Positions 1-11,175 of a stretch of 50,750 nt of DNA are shown here, piece by piece. The notes under the pieces were generated by a model that saw only the letters and a program-made list of their open reading frames with translations, made no database searches and was not told where the DNA came from. Source of the DNA: Chara braunii (taxonomy: Eukaryota; Streptophyta; Charophyceae; Charales; Characeae); assembly GCA_003427395.1 (NCBI GenBank), contig BFEA01000404.1, positions 1,307,507 through 1,358,256 of the forward strand. Direction: 5' to 3'. The position numbers and the translations under genes were made by a program. Positions within the stretch are counted from its first letter, which is position 1; each line of letters begins with the position of its first letter.

Positions 1-76
<76 letters not shown>
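1..76. repeat. (TC)n then (AC)n compound microsatellite
   Basis: About 11 TC units run directly into about 27 AC units, and the tract continues off the left edge of the window. The same TC-to-AC transition recurs at 18.93-18.99 kb, so it is a common microsatellite form in this genome. Confidence 0.97.
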
Positions 77-79
<3 letters not shown>

Positions 80-427
80 GACATGCTGATCTCATTCGGA
101 ATCAGTGTTGCAGCCCTCGTCCTCAGATGGCTGTTCGCTGCAGTCAGCTGAGTCTGGATCATCCTCCTTCACCGTCTTGCGCTTGCGGCGCTGTTTCTTT
201 TTTTTGCCGGTGTAGTGGCCAGGTTGGTCTTGGGCTTTCGAGGTCTGCCACAAGGACGTTTCGGTTGTGCAGGAGCGTCCTCGGATGGCTCCTTTCTATT
301 TGCTTTTGCTCAATTTGGCTCAGATCTTGATGCTGCCACTCTGGATCTGCTGCCTGCAGACAGTCTGTACACTTTCTCCTCTTGCCCACTCGGCTCACCC
401 ACAGGTTATCATGCTGGACAACCTCCT

Positions 428-1017
428 TCATTCTCCTATCATGAATTCTGGTATGTTCACCTTCAACTCCGGACACTCCGCTGGCCGAGGCCTGCGTGTG
501 TAGACTGTTGTCGCTGTGAGATGGGGCTCGTTATTGAGGGCCTGATCAACCTCGCCATGCTGCACCTCCTGCAGCGGCAATCCATCCCCCTCCTCGTCTT
601 GCTGCATCTCCTCTTCCTCCCCACCTTGCACCATGCCTTCCTCCTCTTCCTGATGCTCCATCTCCGCTCCTTCCTCTAGTTGCACCATGCCCTCCGCCTC
701 TTCTTCCTGCTCTATGTTATCTCCCACGTCTGGTTGGTGCTCCTCATCCTCCTCTTCTCCATCTTCCACAACCTCCAATGCCCGATCTGTTGTTGATGCT
801 CCCTGACTTGTTTGAGACCTCTCTCGATCTCTCTACAGGTTGGGATAGCTACACGGCGGGCCTCGTCCTCCATCATACGTTTGTTGATGAGTTTGGTCTC
901 GCAGTCAGCCATATCCAGCCGTGTGAACTTGACATCAAATTGCAGACTGTACGGTGCTGTTTCCCCTACCCCGGGCTCCATCACTGCTGGGCGTGACACT
1001 TCTCTCTGCGCTGTCAT
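428..1017 (-). pseudogene. possible acidic C-terminal extension of the hAT transposase gene
   Basis: Two overlapping minus-strand open frames (1017-712 and 778-428) lie directly downstream of the hAT dimerisation region. The second is very rich in Glu and Asp. The preceding transposase frame also ends in an acidic stretch, so this may be the frameshifted tail of the same gene or its 3' flank. No domain is recognisable. The plus-strand frames here are shadows. Confidence 0.3.
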
Positions 1018-2216
1018 CCAGTCCGTCTCTTTTCGACATACGTCGTGCCCAGAACGGCCGACTCTGGTCGTAGCTCAAAATCGAAGTCATCATCGGCCTG
1101 GTCTTCGCTGCCACTTGAGTCGTCCAACGATCCACACTTCCTCTTCCACAACTCGTCATCCAAATCACTGTCGTTCGTGAGCTCTTCGTCCTCGTCCTCG
1201 ATAATTTTTGGAACCCTTCCCTTTGGAGTCTTTGTGAACCTCAGTTCCCGTACAAACTCCTCCTCTGTCTTTTCAGCCTCATCCTCGAACCCCTTGGACA
1301 ATGATCCATCGTTCTCTTCAGGCTCCGGGAAGGGCTTGACGAAGTCACACCACAAGTCCACAAATCCGCAGTTCTTACTGTATGGAACACGAAGTAGCTG
1401 CATGTTCTTGTGGATGTACACCAGCTTCGCGAAGCTCTCTGGCGACAACTTGTTCATTCGTTTGGAGTGGACAAAGTCCATGGAAGCCCAATTCCTCTCT
1501 GTTGGTGATGCGGTGTTCCATATGCCCATAACCTTGATCGCAATCTTCTGCAATTTGGGCAAGTCGCCATCGCGTGCGGCCCACCATTCTGACGATGTCT
1601 TTTTCTTGACATTTGCCCTCGCCGTAGGGTCTCACATCTTTGTGTCTTTCCTTTTTGGGTCGTTCTTTGTGGGTTTGCAGTGGAACTCATTCAAGTCATC
1701 CTAAATGTCAATATGTGCTGACCCTTTCCATTCACCTCCAACCTGCCTTGAGAGAAAACGCATGACATTCTGCACAAGCACACTGTCTTGGTCATGCAGC
1801 CATCTCGATTCTTTCCTGAGTGGATACAAAAGAAAGACTGCTGCGTGGACGGGCTGGCGCATCATCTTCATGCGATCTCTGACTTTCTCCATTATGCTCG
1901 GCCGCTGCTCCACAGTAAGGACGACGTGGCTGAACTTGATGTCTATCATGTTGCCATACTCGATAAGGTTCGTCAGAGCAGTGTTGTCCCGATCCATCCG
2001 CCTCAAAAGGTTGAACATGGACTCCATCACCTCGACCACCTTGTTCAACCCTATCCACCAGTTGTGACTCCTCAATGTGAAGTACACCAGACTTGATCTC
2101 GCCTTCAACTGCGATGTGGACCACCGGATCGCTTTCCATTTTGCTGCATTCCGACCACCAACCATATCCTTCAACACCCCTCTTTTGTTGTAAACCCTCT
2201 CCAACATTTGGTACAC
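1014..2216 (-). pseudogene. hAT-family transposase, C-terminal half with dimerisation domain
   Basis: Two minus-strand frames make up this half. The frame 2216-1701 (171 aa) starts in the region where hAT transposases carry the conserved leucine-rich stretch after the central catalytic part (YQMLERVYNKRGVLKDMV). The frame 1562-1014 (182 aa) holds the typical hAT C-terminal dimerisation signature: a small-residue stretch, then SPTERNWASMDFVHSKR, then a lysine/asparagine-rich KLVYIHKNMQLLR segment, then an acidic tail. In active hAT elements this domain mediates dimerisation and lies next to part of the RNase H-like fold. The frames are not joined to each other or to the upstream half (2594-3279), so the gene is probably dead. 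Family assignment rests on motif recognition only. Confidence 0.85.
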
Positions 2217-2223
2217 CGACCCA

Positions 2224-2545
2224 AAATAACGACCATTTCGTCAAAATGGACATATTTTATTTTTTGAACGAAATTGAAACTGAGATTTTTGGCCGAAAAC
2301 TCGTCAAAATTTGTTGTTCTTGAGGGTTCAGCGTTTTAAAAACGCTGGACCCTCTGGCTGTACATGGACCTAGCTTGAGACCAGACACCTCCAGGCAGGA
2401 CTGCCTGGAGGTACCTGGTCTCAAGCTAGGTCCATGTACAGGCAGGGGGGAACAACAAATTTTGACGAGTTTTCGGCCAAAAAACTCGGTTTCAATTTCG
2501 TTCAAAAAATAAAAGATGTCAATTTTGACGAAATGGCAGTTAAAT
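2224..2545. mobile_element. foldback (inverted-repeat) element inserted in the hAT gene
   Basis: The ends are long inverted repeats of about 88 bp: roughly 2233-2320 pairs with 2449-2537, beginning CCATTTCGTCAAAATGG on the left and ending CGAAATGG on the right. Inside are a small hairpin (2323-2355) and a second, nearly perfect 41-bp palindrome (2358-2398 with 2401-2441). The whole segment can fold back on itself. It sits between the two halves of the hAT coding sequence, exactly where the conserved region following LLRPT would continue, so it inserted into that gene. No target duplication could be fixed. Confidence 0.85.
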
Positions 2546-2593
2546 GAACCTTCGTGGGCCGAAGAAGGGACAATGAATCGTCCAATGTCATCA

Positions 2594-3279
2594 TCATACT
2601 TTGTGTGTTTTGGTGATTTTGATGAACTTGACGATGGTCTGACTCTTCTTGACGGTGTTCTTCACCGAATCAAGCTTGCCGAGGTCGTGTAAAAGAAGGC
2701 TGCAGCAATGCGCAGCGCAAGAAACCCCCAAGATCGTTGCTATCTCCTTGTCAATTTGTCGCTTCAAGATTTGAGCCGCCCTTTTGTTCACCACGGCGTT
2801 GTCCGTGCAAATCGCATTGATTCGACATATACTATTTCCCTCATGATTTGCTCCCGCAATTTTGCCAATGCAGGTCTAGTCTTCTTCCTCCCTGACATTG
2901 ATACCGTCACCACAAAAACTAACGCATCCAACCCGACTGCCAAGAAGTTCATCACAGGCTGGTCCTGACAACCGCTCGACCTGTCTGTGGTGAAAGTACA
3001 GTCGGTCACATCCCAGCAAGTCGTCAACGGCTCCACCGACTTCTGCGAACGCATGTAGACGATGTCCAACATCACGGTTCTTATGTGCTTGAAGGAGGGC
3101 AGTTTCACTTGCGGTCTTGCGTTTGCCACTTGTAGGTACACTTCATGAAATTTCTGTGTGGTTTCGAAGTTCAAGAAGTTGAATGGGACCCCGACACGAA
3201 ATATGGCATCCACCAATGCAATGTCCAGTTTCTTCTGCGTATCGTTGTCCACCCACCTCCTTATTGTTGACTGCTGCAA
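2594..3279 (-). pseudogene. hAT-family transposase, N-terminal/central half (DUF659-like)
   Basis: The frame 3279-2788 (163 aa) carries the pattern of the DUF659-type hAT transposases: QQSTIRRW near the start, a VPFNFLN segment, then TDCTFTTDRSSGCQDQPVMN, the region of the first catalytic Asp, followed by FLAVG. The overlapping frame 2794-2594 continues with VSCAAHCCSLLLHDLGKL, the C-x-x-H block typical of hAT proteins, then IVKFIK. A frame change lies between the two, and another just before the foldback element, where the alternative frame reads LLRPT. No product is expected. This would be the DDE-type cut-and-paste transposase of a large hAT element; its terminal repeats were not identified. 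Confidence 0.85.
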
Positions 3280-3447
3280 TGAGGATAGTCATGTGTTTGA
3301 CCCTGACGCCTCACCCCCCCTCGCCTCGAGAGCATTCACCTTGTGCAATGTCTCTGACTCAGATGGTGGAGTAACCCTGCGCGCAGTGGGCGGTGACTGT
3401 GGCTCAAGGTATAAGGAAACTTCATCTTGCACGTCGACTATCTCCGT

Positions 3448-3723
3448 CTAAACGACCCCCTTTTCCGGAATCCCGTGCAACTGCCTGAAATTCTTCAACA
3501 TGTACCATGTATTCTTATCAGTCGACTGCACTTTCGCCCCGAGGTGACGAGGTCGTTCATAATCTCCCGTGTTCGCCATAGACACCGCTTTTGTGGCTTC
3601 AAGTACTATTCCATCGCTCTTGAGCTCGTGCCCCTCCAAATCTGCGTGCACAGCCGACACCTCACCCAATACTCGCCTCTCCCTTTTTCCCCAGCTTCCT
3701 GACCCTGTTCTGCGTACTTCCAC
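3448..3723 (-). pseudogene. upstream open frame, possibly part of the hAT gene
   Basis: A 91-aa frame lies just upstream of, and on the same strand as, the hAT transposase half at 3279. It contains no zinc finger or other recognised domain. It may be an N-terminal exon or linker of the transposase gene. That link is inferred only from position and strand. Confidence 0.3.
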
Positions 3724-3754
3724 GAGAAAAAGTTAACAACAGTTGTATTTTTCA

Positions 3755-4046
3755 TCACCACTTCAAGACACCCTTCACCACTTCAGGATGCAACCTGCCT
3801 AAACAGGTGGTTTTCAGGGTCTTCGGACCTTCCACCACTTCAGGATGCAGCCTGCCTAAACAGGTGGTTTTCAGGGTCTTTGGACCTTTCACCGATTCAG
3901 GACCATTCATGATTTTCAGACTGCCAGAAACTCTCACTTCACCACTTTAGGATACAACCTGCCTAAACAAGTGTTTTTCAGGGTCTTCGGACCTTTCACC
4001 ACTTCAAGACCATTCGAGATTTTCAGACTGCCAAAAACTCTCACTT
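3755..4046. repeat. minisatellite with nested units of about 60 and 130 bp
   Basis: The segment repeats a block made of CACCACTTCAGGATGCA, CCTGCCTAAACAGGTGG and TTTTCAGGGTCTTCGGACC three times, with a second block (GATTTTCAGACTGCCA...CTCTCACTTCA) repeated twice. The middle motif CCTGCCTAAACAGG is itself near-palindromic. Minus-strand translation gives the repeated peptide GPKTLKTTCLGRLHPEVV, but this is a by-product of the repeat. Confidence 0.9.
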
Positions 4047-4072
4047 CAGAATTTTCATTTCTGAATTTTCAG

Positions 4073-4319
4073 TTATCCGTTAACCGCTTGTGGCTTCCAC
4101 ACGGGCTTCTCCCTCTGCAGCTTGTCATGCACTGCCTTGTCATGTGGAACGAACAATGAGGGGTTCATTATTGGCAAGGGGTCTTTGGAGGTTATTGTCG
4201 ATGTGGGTGTAGTGGAGGTGATTGCAACTTGCTCTTTTCCTTTGTCTGTTGCCGTTTTGCCTCTCGTCCTTCCAGACCCGCCACTCCCCCTGCCTATGCC
4301 GCTGCCACCGCAAGACATA
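4073..4319 (-). CDS. possible first exon of the hAT gene (Gly/Ser-rich N terminus)
   Basis: An ATG at 4319 opens a frame of about 80 codons before a stop near 4073: MSCGGSGIGRGSGGSGRTRG, a Thr/Ser-rich middle, then HDKLQREKPVWKPQAVNG. It is the only normal-composition stretch of the long minus-strand frame that otherwise runs through the purine block, so only this part is worth considering. Its strand and position suggest an N-terminal exon of the hAT transposase, but no BED zinc finger or splice junction was established. Confidence 0.25.
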
Positions 4320-4375
4320 GTGTCGTGTAAGTAGAGGATGCACGGACCAACAACAAGGGAAAAGAAAAAGTAAGA

Positions 4376-6609
4376 ATATCGGAAGAAGAAGAAGAAGAAG
4401 AAGAAGAAGAAGAAGAAGAAGAAGAAAAAGAAGACGAAGCTGTTGTTTGCCTGCACAATATGGACATGGGAAAAAAAAATGAGCCGGAGATAGCACCCAG
4501 TATGATATGGCTGGCGTACAATATGGCTGACGGATATGAGCGATGGTGGGCGGTAAGATATGGAGGAGGACGAGGAGGGAGGAAGAAGACAAGGAGGAGG
4601 TGGAGGAAGACGAAGAGGAGGAGGAGAGGAGGAAAAAAGATGAAGACTTGAAAAACGAAATAGACAAAAAGAGAAGGAAGAGGAGGGAAGAACAAAAAGG
4701 AGAAGGAAGAGGAGGAGGAGGAGGAAGAAGAAGAAGATCAAGAAAGGAGAAAGAAGAAGAAGATGACAGGAGGAGGAGGAGGAGGAGGAGGAGGAGGAGG
4801 AGGAGGTGACGATGAAGAAGAAGAAGACAAGAGGAGGGGGAGGAGGAGGAGGTGACGATGAAGAAGAAGAAGACAAGAGGAGGAACAGGGGAAGGAAGAG
4901 AGGAAAAGAGGAATAGGAAAAAGATAGAGACTTGAAAAGCGAACAGACGAATGGAGGAGGAGGATGAGGAGATAAAAGGAGGAGGAGGAGGAGGAGGAGA
5001 AGGAGGAGGAGAGAAGGAGAAGACGAAGGGAGGATGAGGCAGAGGAGGAGGGCTAGGAGGTGGAGGAGGACCTACCGGTAGTGTATGTGGATGACGAAAT
5101 AAAAAGGACAATGATGAAGGAGGTCGAGGAGGAGGAGGAGAGAAGGAGAAGAATAAGTAGGTGGAGGAGGAGGAGGAGAAGGAGATAAGAAGAAGACGAT
5201 GAGAGGAGGAGGAGGACCTGCCAGTAGTGTATGTCGATGGCGAAAAAAAAAAAAAGACGACGATGAAGGAGGTCGAGGAGGAGGAGGAGGAGAGAAGGAG
5301 AACAATATGTAGGTGGAGGAGGAGGAGGAGGAGAGAAGGAGAACAATATGTAGGTGGAGGAGGAGGAGGAGAGATGAAGAAGACGAGAGGAGGAGGAGGA
5401 GGAGGGGAGAAGGACAATACGAAAGGAGGAGGAGGAGGACACGCCTGAGGAGGAGAGAAGAAAAAGAAGACGAGAGGAGGAGGAGGAGCACGAGGGGTGA
5501 GAGGACTTGCCTGTAGTGTATGTGAGGGAGGAAGAGGGGAGGAAGGAGGAAAGGAAAGGAGGAGGGGAGGAAGGAGGAAAGGAAAGGAGGAGGAAAAAAA
5601 TAGAGACTTCAAAAGCGAACAAACGAAAGGAGGAGAAGGAGACGGAAGTAGGAGGAGAGAGAGGAGGAGGAGGAGGAGGAGGAGAAAAGGACAAGACGAA
5701 AGGAGAAGGCAGCGGACGAGGAGGAGCAGAAGGTGAGGAGGACCTACTGGTAGTGTATGTGGATGACGGAAAAAAAAAAGACAACGATGAAGGAGGTCGA
5801 GGAGGAGGAGGAGGAGGAGGAGGAGAGAAGGAGAATAATAAGTAGGTTGAGGAGGAGGAGAGAAGAAGAAGAAGACGAGAGGAGGAGGAGGAGGAGGAGA
5901 AGGGGAGACGAACAAGACGATAGGAGGACGAGGAGGAGGAGGAGAGAAGAAGAAGAAGACGAGAGGAGGAGCAGGAAAAGGAGGAGGACCTGCCGGTAAT
6001 CTATGTGTGATGACGGAAAAAAAAAGGATGATGATGAAGGGGGTCGAGGAGGAGGAGGAGGAGGAGGAGGAGGAGGACAAGACGAAAGGAGCAGGAGGAG
6101 GAGGAGAGAAGGAAAAGAAAAAAGTAGGTGGAGGAGGAAGAGGAAAGAGAAGAAGAAGAAGACGCGACAAGGAGGAGAAGGAGGAGGAGGACGAGGACAA
6201 GATGAAAGGAGGAGGAGGAGGAGGAGGAGGAGGAAGAGGAGGAGGAGGAAGAGAGAAGAAGAAGAAGACGAGATGAGGAGGAGCAGAAAGAGGAGGACCT
6301 GCCAGTACTGTATGAGGATGATCGGAAAAAAAAAAAAGAAGGACGACGATGAAGGAGGACGAAGAGGAAGAGGAGAGAAGGAGAAGGCAAAAGTAGGTGG
6401 ATGAGGAGGAGAAGAAAAAAACAAGAAGATGAGAGGAGGCGGCGGCTAGAGAAGGAGGAGGAGGACAAGGCGAAAGGAGGAGGAGGAGAAAAGAAGAAGA
6501 AGACGAGAGGAGGAGGAGGAGGAGAGGAGGAGGAGAGGAGGAGGAGGAGGAGAAGGAGGAGGAAGAGGACATGCCGGTTTTGTATGACGATGCCAAAAAA
6601 AAAATAGAG

Positions 6610-6697
<88 letters not shown>

Positions 6698-7205
6698 GGG
6701 GGGGGGGGGGAGGGATTTCACCGCATCTCGCCTATTCCGACAAGTGGCGCTTTTCAGCGCATTGATATGGCCGCGTGACACTTCGCCTAATAAACAAATC
6801 AAATGAAATCAGGAGGAGGAGGAGGAGGAGATGGAAAAGAAAGGAGGGGGGGGGGGAGGAGAAGAAAGGAGGAAGAGGAGGAGGAGGAGGAGGAGAGAAG
6901 AGGAGGAGAAAGGAGTAGGAGTAGGAGAAGAAAGGAGGAGGAGGAGGAAAGAAGAAAACGAAAGGAGGAGGAGAGAATAAAACGAAAGGAGGAGGAGGAG
7001 GACAGAAGAAAACGAAAGGAGGAGGAGGAGGAGAGAAGAAAACGAAAGGAGGAGGAGGAGGAGGAGAAAAGAAGGAAAGGAGGAGGGGGAGAAGGAGGAG
7101 GAGGAGAAGGAGGAGGAGGAGAAGGAGGAGGAGGAGAGGAGAAAAAGAATACGCAACGAGGAGGAGGAGGAGAGGAGGAAGAAGAAAAGGAAGGAAGGAG
7201 GTGGA
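4376..7205. repeat. 2.8-kb homopurine (GGA/GAA) low-complexity block
   Basis: The plus strand is overwhelmingly GGA, GAA and A-runs for 2.8 kb, with a short mixed-sequence island near 6715-6825. Seven copies of a punctuating motif related to GAGGACCTGCCGGTAGTGTA followed by GTGGATGACG and an A-run appear near 5066, 5211, 5501, 5736, 5983, 6293 and 6566. The long Ser/Phe/Pro-rich frames on the minus strand and the Glu/Arg-rich frames on the plus strand are products of the repeat and should not be called as genes. Confidence 0.95.
6612..6710. repeat. (GA)n microsatellite ending in a run of 24 G
   Basis: A GA tract of about 75 bases runs without a break into 24 consecutive G at 6687-6710. A similar G-run plus GA tract occurs at 11107-11176. 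A single G-run of this length can form quadruplex structures and is a hotspot for assembly error. Confidence 0.95.
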
Positions 7206-8787
7206 GGAGGCTTTACCACGATGACAACAACTTCACGGGCAGCAACGACAGGGAGGGCTTCTCGACGGGGCAGGGAGACAACGTTGGGCAACTCGATGAA
7301 GACGAGCAACTCGACGAGGAGGAGCAAGGACGACGGGCGGGCTTCGCGACGATAACAATGACGAGCGGCTTCATGACGACGACGACGATAGGCTTTGCAA
7401 CAGGGAATACCACATTTGAATTCGAACGCGGCGTCGTAACCCGCCAAAGGGGGAAACGATTTCTTGGCGGCTGATCTCGCCTGCCGATCTGTGCAGATCG
7501 GCGATCGCCGAAGAAAAACTTCCCCCCCTTGCTCAAATTACTCGTAGATTGTCATACATTCAAAAAAAAAAAAACCCTGGTGTTGCTGGAGGTTGGGGAG
7601 GCGACCAGTAGCCGAAAAAGGTCTCGCTCTCCCCCCCCCACGGGAAATTGCGGTGGACTCGCTCGGCCCTAAACCGGGGGACCCAACGAGTCGGGCCGCT
7701 AGGGATCCCTGGCGACGGATGGTTTGAAGTTTAACATAGCTTATAAGGGTTTCTGTGCGTGTTTTTGCATCTCACATGAGCCACATTTAGAATGACAAAT
7801 GAGGTGGTGGTACAAATATTTTTGCGCGGTTCACGATAGACTCTCAATAGTCGGAACAACAAGAGCTCGAATGGTTAGGTGAGAGAGTGTGTGGGCGTGC
7901 ACTTTGGGGCGTGGGTTGATTACCTTGACATTTGGCAGTTCCGTGATCAGGCAGTATGGTTAGTGATCCTGCAGAGTAATGCAGATTAGAGAAACATACA
8001 TTTTTTCAATGAGTATGGCCACTTACATGCAATGCACGTGCGTAGAGGCCAACATTGTTATGGTTGAGTTCAATGATGACTATCGGTGTCACAATTAAAG
8101 GTGACTACCGCTGGTTTGTTTAAGGCAACGTTTTGACCTACATGGTACAAAATTTGTAAGGTGTTTTGGTCGTTGCGGTTTTTGCTAAAACTGTAGGGAC
8201 CTCTTCCAATCTCAACAAATCGTACGTAAACGGAACGCGACATAGGTGAAGGTTAGTGATTTCGCCTATCAAAATTGCAAAGATGTGGTTTGCAAAAAAG
8301 TGGTCGCTTACGGAGGCGAAAATGAATGGTGGCATGACTCAAGCACAACAAGTGGTGTTTGCGACAACCACAAACCGAGACCGACCCTGTGTGCATTGGG
8401 TGCAGGAGTTCAGCGGCCGTAAGTTTGGCCGATCGGCCAATATGTGCCCTTAGCGAATCTTTGCTTTACCCACAAGAAGATGTAGCGCCTCGTCAAACCG
8501 TGAGGCTGCTACTATTTCAAACAGTGGAGGGAAAAAACTCAAAAAACAAAAACATCAGAGCCAAAAAAACAAAAACAAATCCAAAAAAACAAAAACAAAT
8601 CCTTAAAAAGGCAAGGCTTGACGCCCGTGAAAACGAGCATTTGACACACCTGCTGAAAGTTACAACTCTCGGCCCTCTGTAAACGAGCAACGACATTCCC
8701 AAAACCTTAATGCCTCTATCGGGCACCCTGGCGTGCTGAAATACATACCTCAATTCGATTCCAGATGAAATCGAACTTTGAAAAACT
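7206..8787. other. no gene seen
   Basis: The first 300 bases are triplet-rich (GAC/GAC-like) DNA trailing the purine block. A GC-rich patch lies near 7600-7710 and short palindromes around 7480-7505. From 8535 to 8605 there is a short tandem repeat of CAAAAACAAATCCAAAAAAA type. Open frames are short and have no recognisable domain. Confidence 0.6.
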
Positions 8788-8855
8788 GAAGAAAAAAATT
8801 TGACCGTTCTCTCGATTTATGCGTTTCATCCTTGCATAGGGGCCATACTAATCTG
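8788..8855 (-). pseudogene. U6 snRNA 3'-half fragment with native T-run terminator
   Basis: Read on the minus strand, the segment matches the 3' half of U6: GATTAGTATGGCCCC, then TGCAAGGATGAAACGC, then ATAAATCGAG, then GGTCAAATTTTTTT. The T-run is where the RNA polymerase III terminator of U6 belongs. The AGC catalytic triad reads AGT and the whole 5' half (ACAGAGA box and 5' stem) is absent, so it is a truncated pseudogene. Confidence 0.8.
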
Positions 8856-9884
8856 GGCGGCTGATTTCTGTCGCGCAATCTTGTTGATCACATGGTTGAA
8901 ATCGGTTGCGCCTTAGTGCTTTGGCCCAAAGCTGATCCAAAAAGGGACAGCTAGTGGGGCCAGTCAAGTTCGATCCTTGTGTTTGTGGGGCAAAATCTTA
9001 GAGTTGATACCGACTGGGCTAGTTACCGTGGTAGGAGCAACTGTTTTATATGAGGAGTTGCGCCCAGCAGGCCGCCAGCTCCGTGGCCAGCAGACCGATA
9101 TACTCAAGCCCTCTAGCGGACCAAGTTGTCTCTGATGAACGGTTAGACACTGAAGCTACGGGGTTGACACCCTGCTTCCATCATCCGCTGCTAGCTTGTG
9201 CCTGACCTTGACGAAATGCAAAGGATCGGTGCAACCTTTTTTTTCAATTATCAAGATCGCGGCCTCAACAGGGGTGCGATTTTTGCCACCTAAATCCCAA
9301 CCACAAGCCATGACGGTCATGTGTAGATTTAACCCTTGTCGAGGTCGTGCAGTCTTGCGCTCTGCTCATTCCTTCAGAAGGGGGCCACTTGTGATTACTT
9401 CTCGTGGGCATGTCTTTTCTAAGTTTTGGTCGGAAGTGTCCAACATTTAAAATACCCGCTGCATACCCTTGTTAGGGTTTCTGCCCCGACAACGCCTTTA
9501 CCATTTCAGTGGCGAAAAATGAACTTTGTCTAAGCTACTAAACCTTATTCCTGCATAATATCGCCGAAGCTGCAGAGAAAATTGCTACTAACGGGCACAC
9601 ACAACAAGAAGCCTCATTGCACCACACGCTGCATGGTTCCAAGGTCTTTTTAAAATAAAAGTAAAAAAAATAGCCACCTCCAAAAGTTTGCGGCACCGAC
9701 AATCAACCCTAATGTCGGTCATGGCAAATGTCGCCTCTGTGCGCGTGTACGCGCCACAAATGGACATACCAACCAAAAAGAAAAAAAATCACTTAATCTA
9801 AATTTTATCTGAAAGGAAAAACTTTTCGGTTAAAAACGCCGGTACACGCCATACCAAGAAAACAAAATCACGTGCGCCTTAACT
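8856..9884. other. no gene seen
   Basis: Mixed-composition DNA with only short open frames and no domain I recognise. A stretch near 9105-9145 shares TTGTCTCTGATGAAC with 28.33 kb, suggesting a dispersed repeat. Confidence 0.5.
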
Positions 9885-10433
9885 ATGCACACCCCACGCA
9901 CTCTGTACTTTTTCTCTAAACACAGAGCCAGTCACAGAAAAGAAAAGTCGTCGCGGCTCATGCGGTGCATCCAACTTTTAAGGGCGTCCTTAGACACTCC
10001 TCGGGGACGTGATTCCAAGGATTTCGTCTTCGTTTCACCTGTCCTTGGAAATGAAATCGAAACTGAAAATATGAAAAAACTCCGAGAACAAATCATTGGG
10101 CTCAGAGGATTTCCCAACAAAATCGTCCCCGATTTCAAAAAAACTCGCGAGGTCCTTTTGGGGCCCGAGGATCCGTGTTTCACGGAGAGGAGAGTGCATG
10201 CACGTAGAGAGACGTTACAACCGAGAATTCGGATCATGGCGGCACCCTATTGGCTGAAAGCCTTAAACACAACTTTTTTTTGTGTTTTTTTTTTCCTTTT
10301 TTTTTCGGACATTGCTCTGAGGATGAGTCCTAAAGCCAATGCTCCGAGGATGAGTGTAACGAAGACGACAAGAACCCTAAACTTTTTTGAGGATTCATCC
10401 TCGGAGCCCGAGAATGGCTCGACGAGTGTCTAA
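9885..10433 (+). CDS. unrecognised 182-aa open frame
   Basis: This is the longest normal-composition open frame between 7.5 and 13 kb. The predicted protein is basic, with a Phe-rich stretch encoded by T-runs near residues 129-139 and an acidic Ser-rich end (FEDSSSEPENGS). No domain, signal or paralogue is recognised. The T-runs and the inverted GAGGATGAGT / CATCCTC motifs near its 3' end argue against a conserved gene; chance is the likelier explanation. Confidence 0.2.
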   Translation: MHTPRTLYFFSKHRASHRKEKSSRLMRCIQLLRASLDTPRGRDSKDFVFVSPVLGNEIETENMKKLREQIIGLRGFPNKIVPDFKKTREVLLGPEDPCFTERRVHARRETLQPRIRIMAAPYWLKALNTTFFCVFFFLFFSDIALRMSPKANAPRMSVTKTTRTLNFFEDSSSEPENGSTSV

Positions 10434-11114
10434 CGACACCCTAATTCAAAACCCACTTCTGTCATTTGTAAGAACAAGAGCAGATACCTTTTTAAGGGTA
10501 TTTGTGCCGACAACAGACATGCCACTTTTAAACCTTTCATCTTCGCTCTTTCACCCTCGTACCTAAAGAGAGAATGATAATGTTTTACGACTCGTTTTAT
10601 CATCATCCAACTTTATCAATCTTTCCTTTCAAGTATTTGAAATAATTTATCTTTATTGTAGTAATTGTGTAAATGATTAAAAGTTACCTATATAATGATT
10701 TTGATTGCTAAGCTCTTCACAATAGTTGAACGAAACCATTACTAGGACTGAATAAAATCTTTATTTATTTTTTAAATTATAGTTTCTTATTTAATTTCAG
10801 AGGCCGCAGGGGCGGTGAGAAGAGTATCCTTCCAAAGTGCCTCCCTATTTGAAGGCTTCATCTATTGATGGGGATGGGAAGTGAGTCCAACATCCCTTTA
10901 TGGCACATAAGTTAAACTTGCACGTTGTTATCAAAGATTCAATTTCTTAGAAGGCCAACTAAAATAGGCATTTTCAAGATGCCATGTGGCGTACGACGGG
11001 GGAGATAATTTATCAGAACATTTGATTCACTGGGGAAAATCGTAGTACTATAGTGATGAGGAAAATAATTTGTCAGCTATTAAGCCGCGCATTCATTGAG
11101 GGGAAGGGGGGGGG

Positions 11115-11175
<61 letters not shown>

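Noticed and set aside
4140-6596. 818-codon minus-strand open frame, and other Ser/Phe/Pro- or Glu/Arg-rich frames in the purine block
   Set aside because: They consist of translated GGA/GAA repeats with no normal protein segment except the last 60 residues or so; stop codons are simply rare in this composition.
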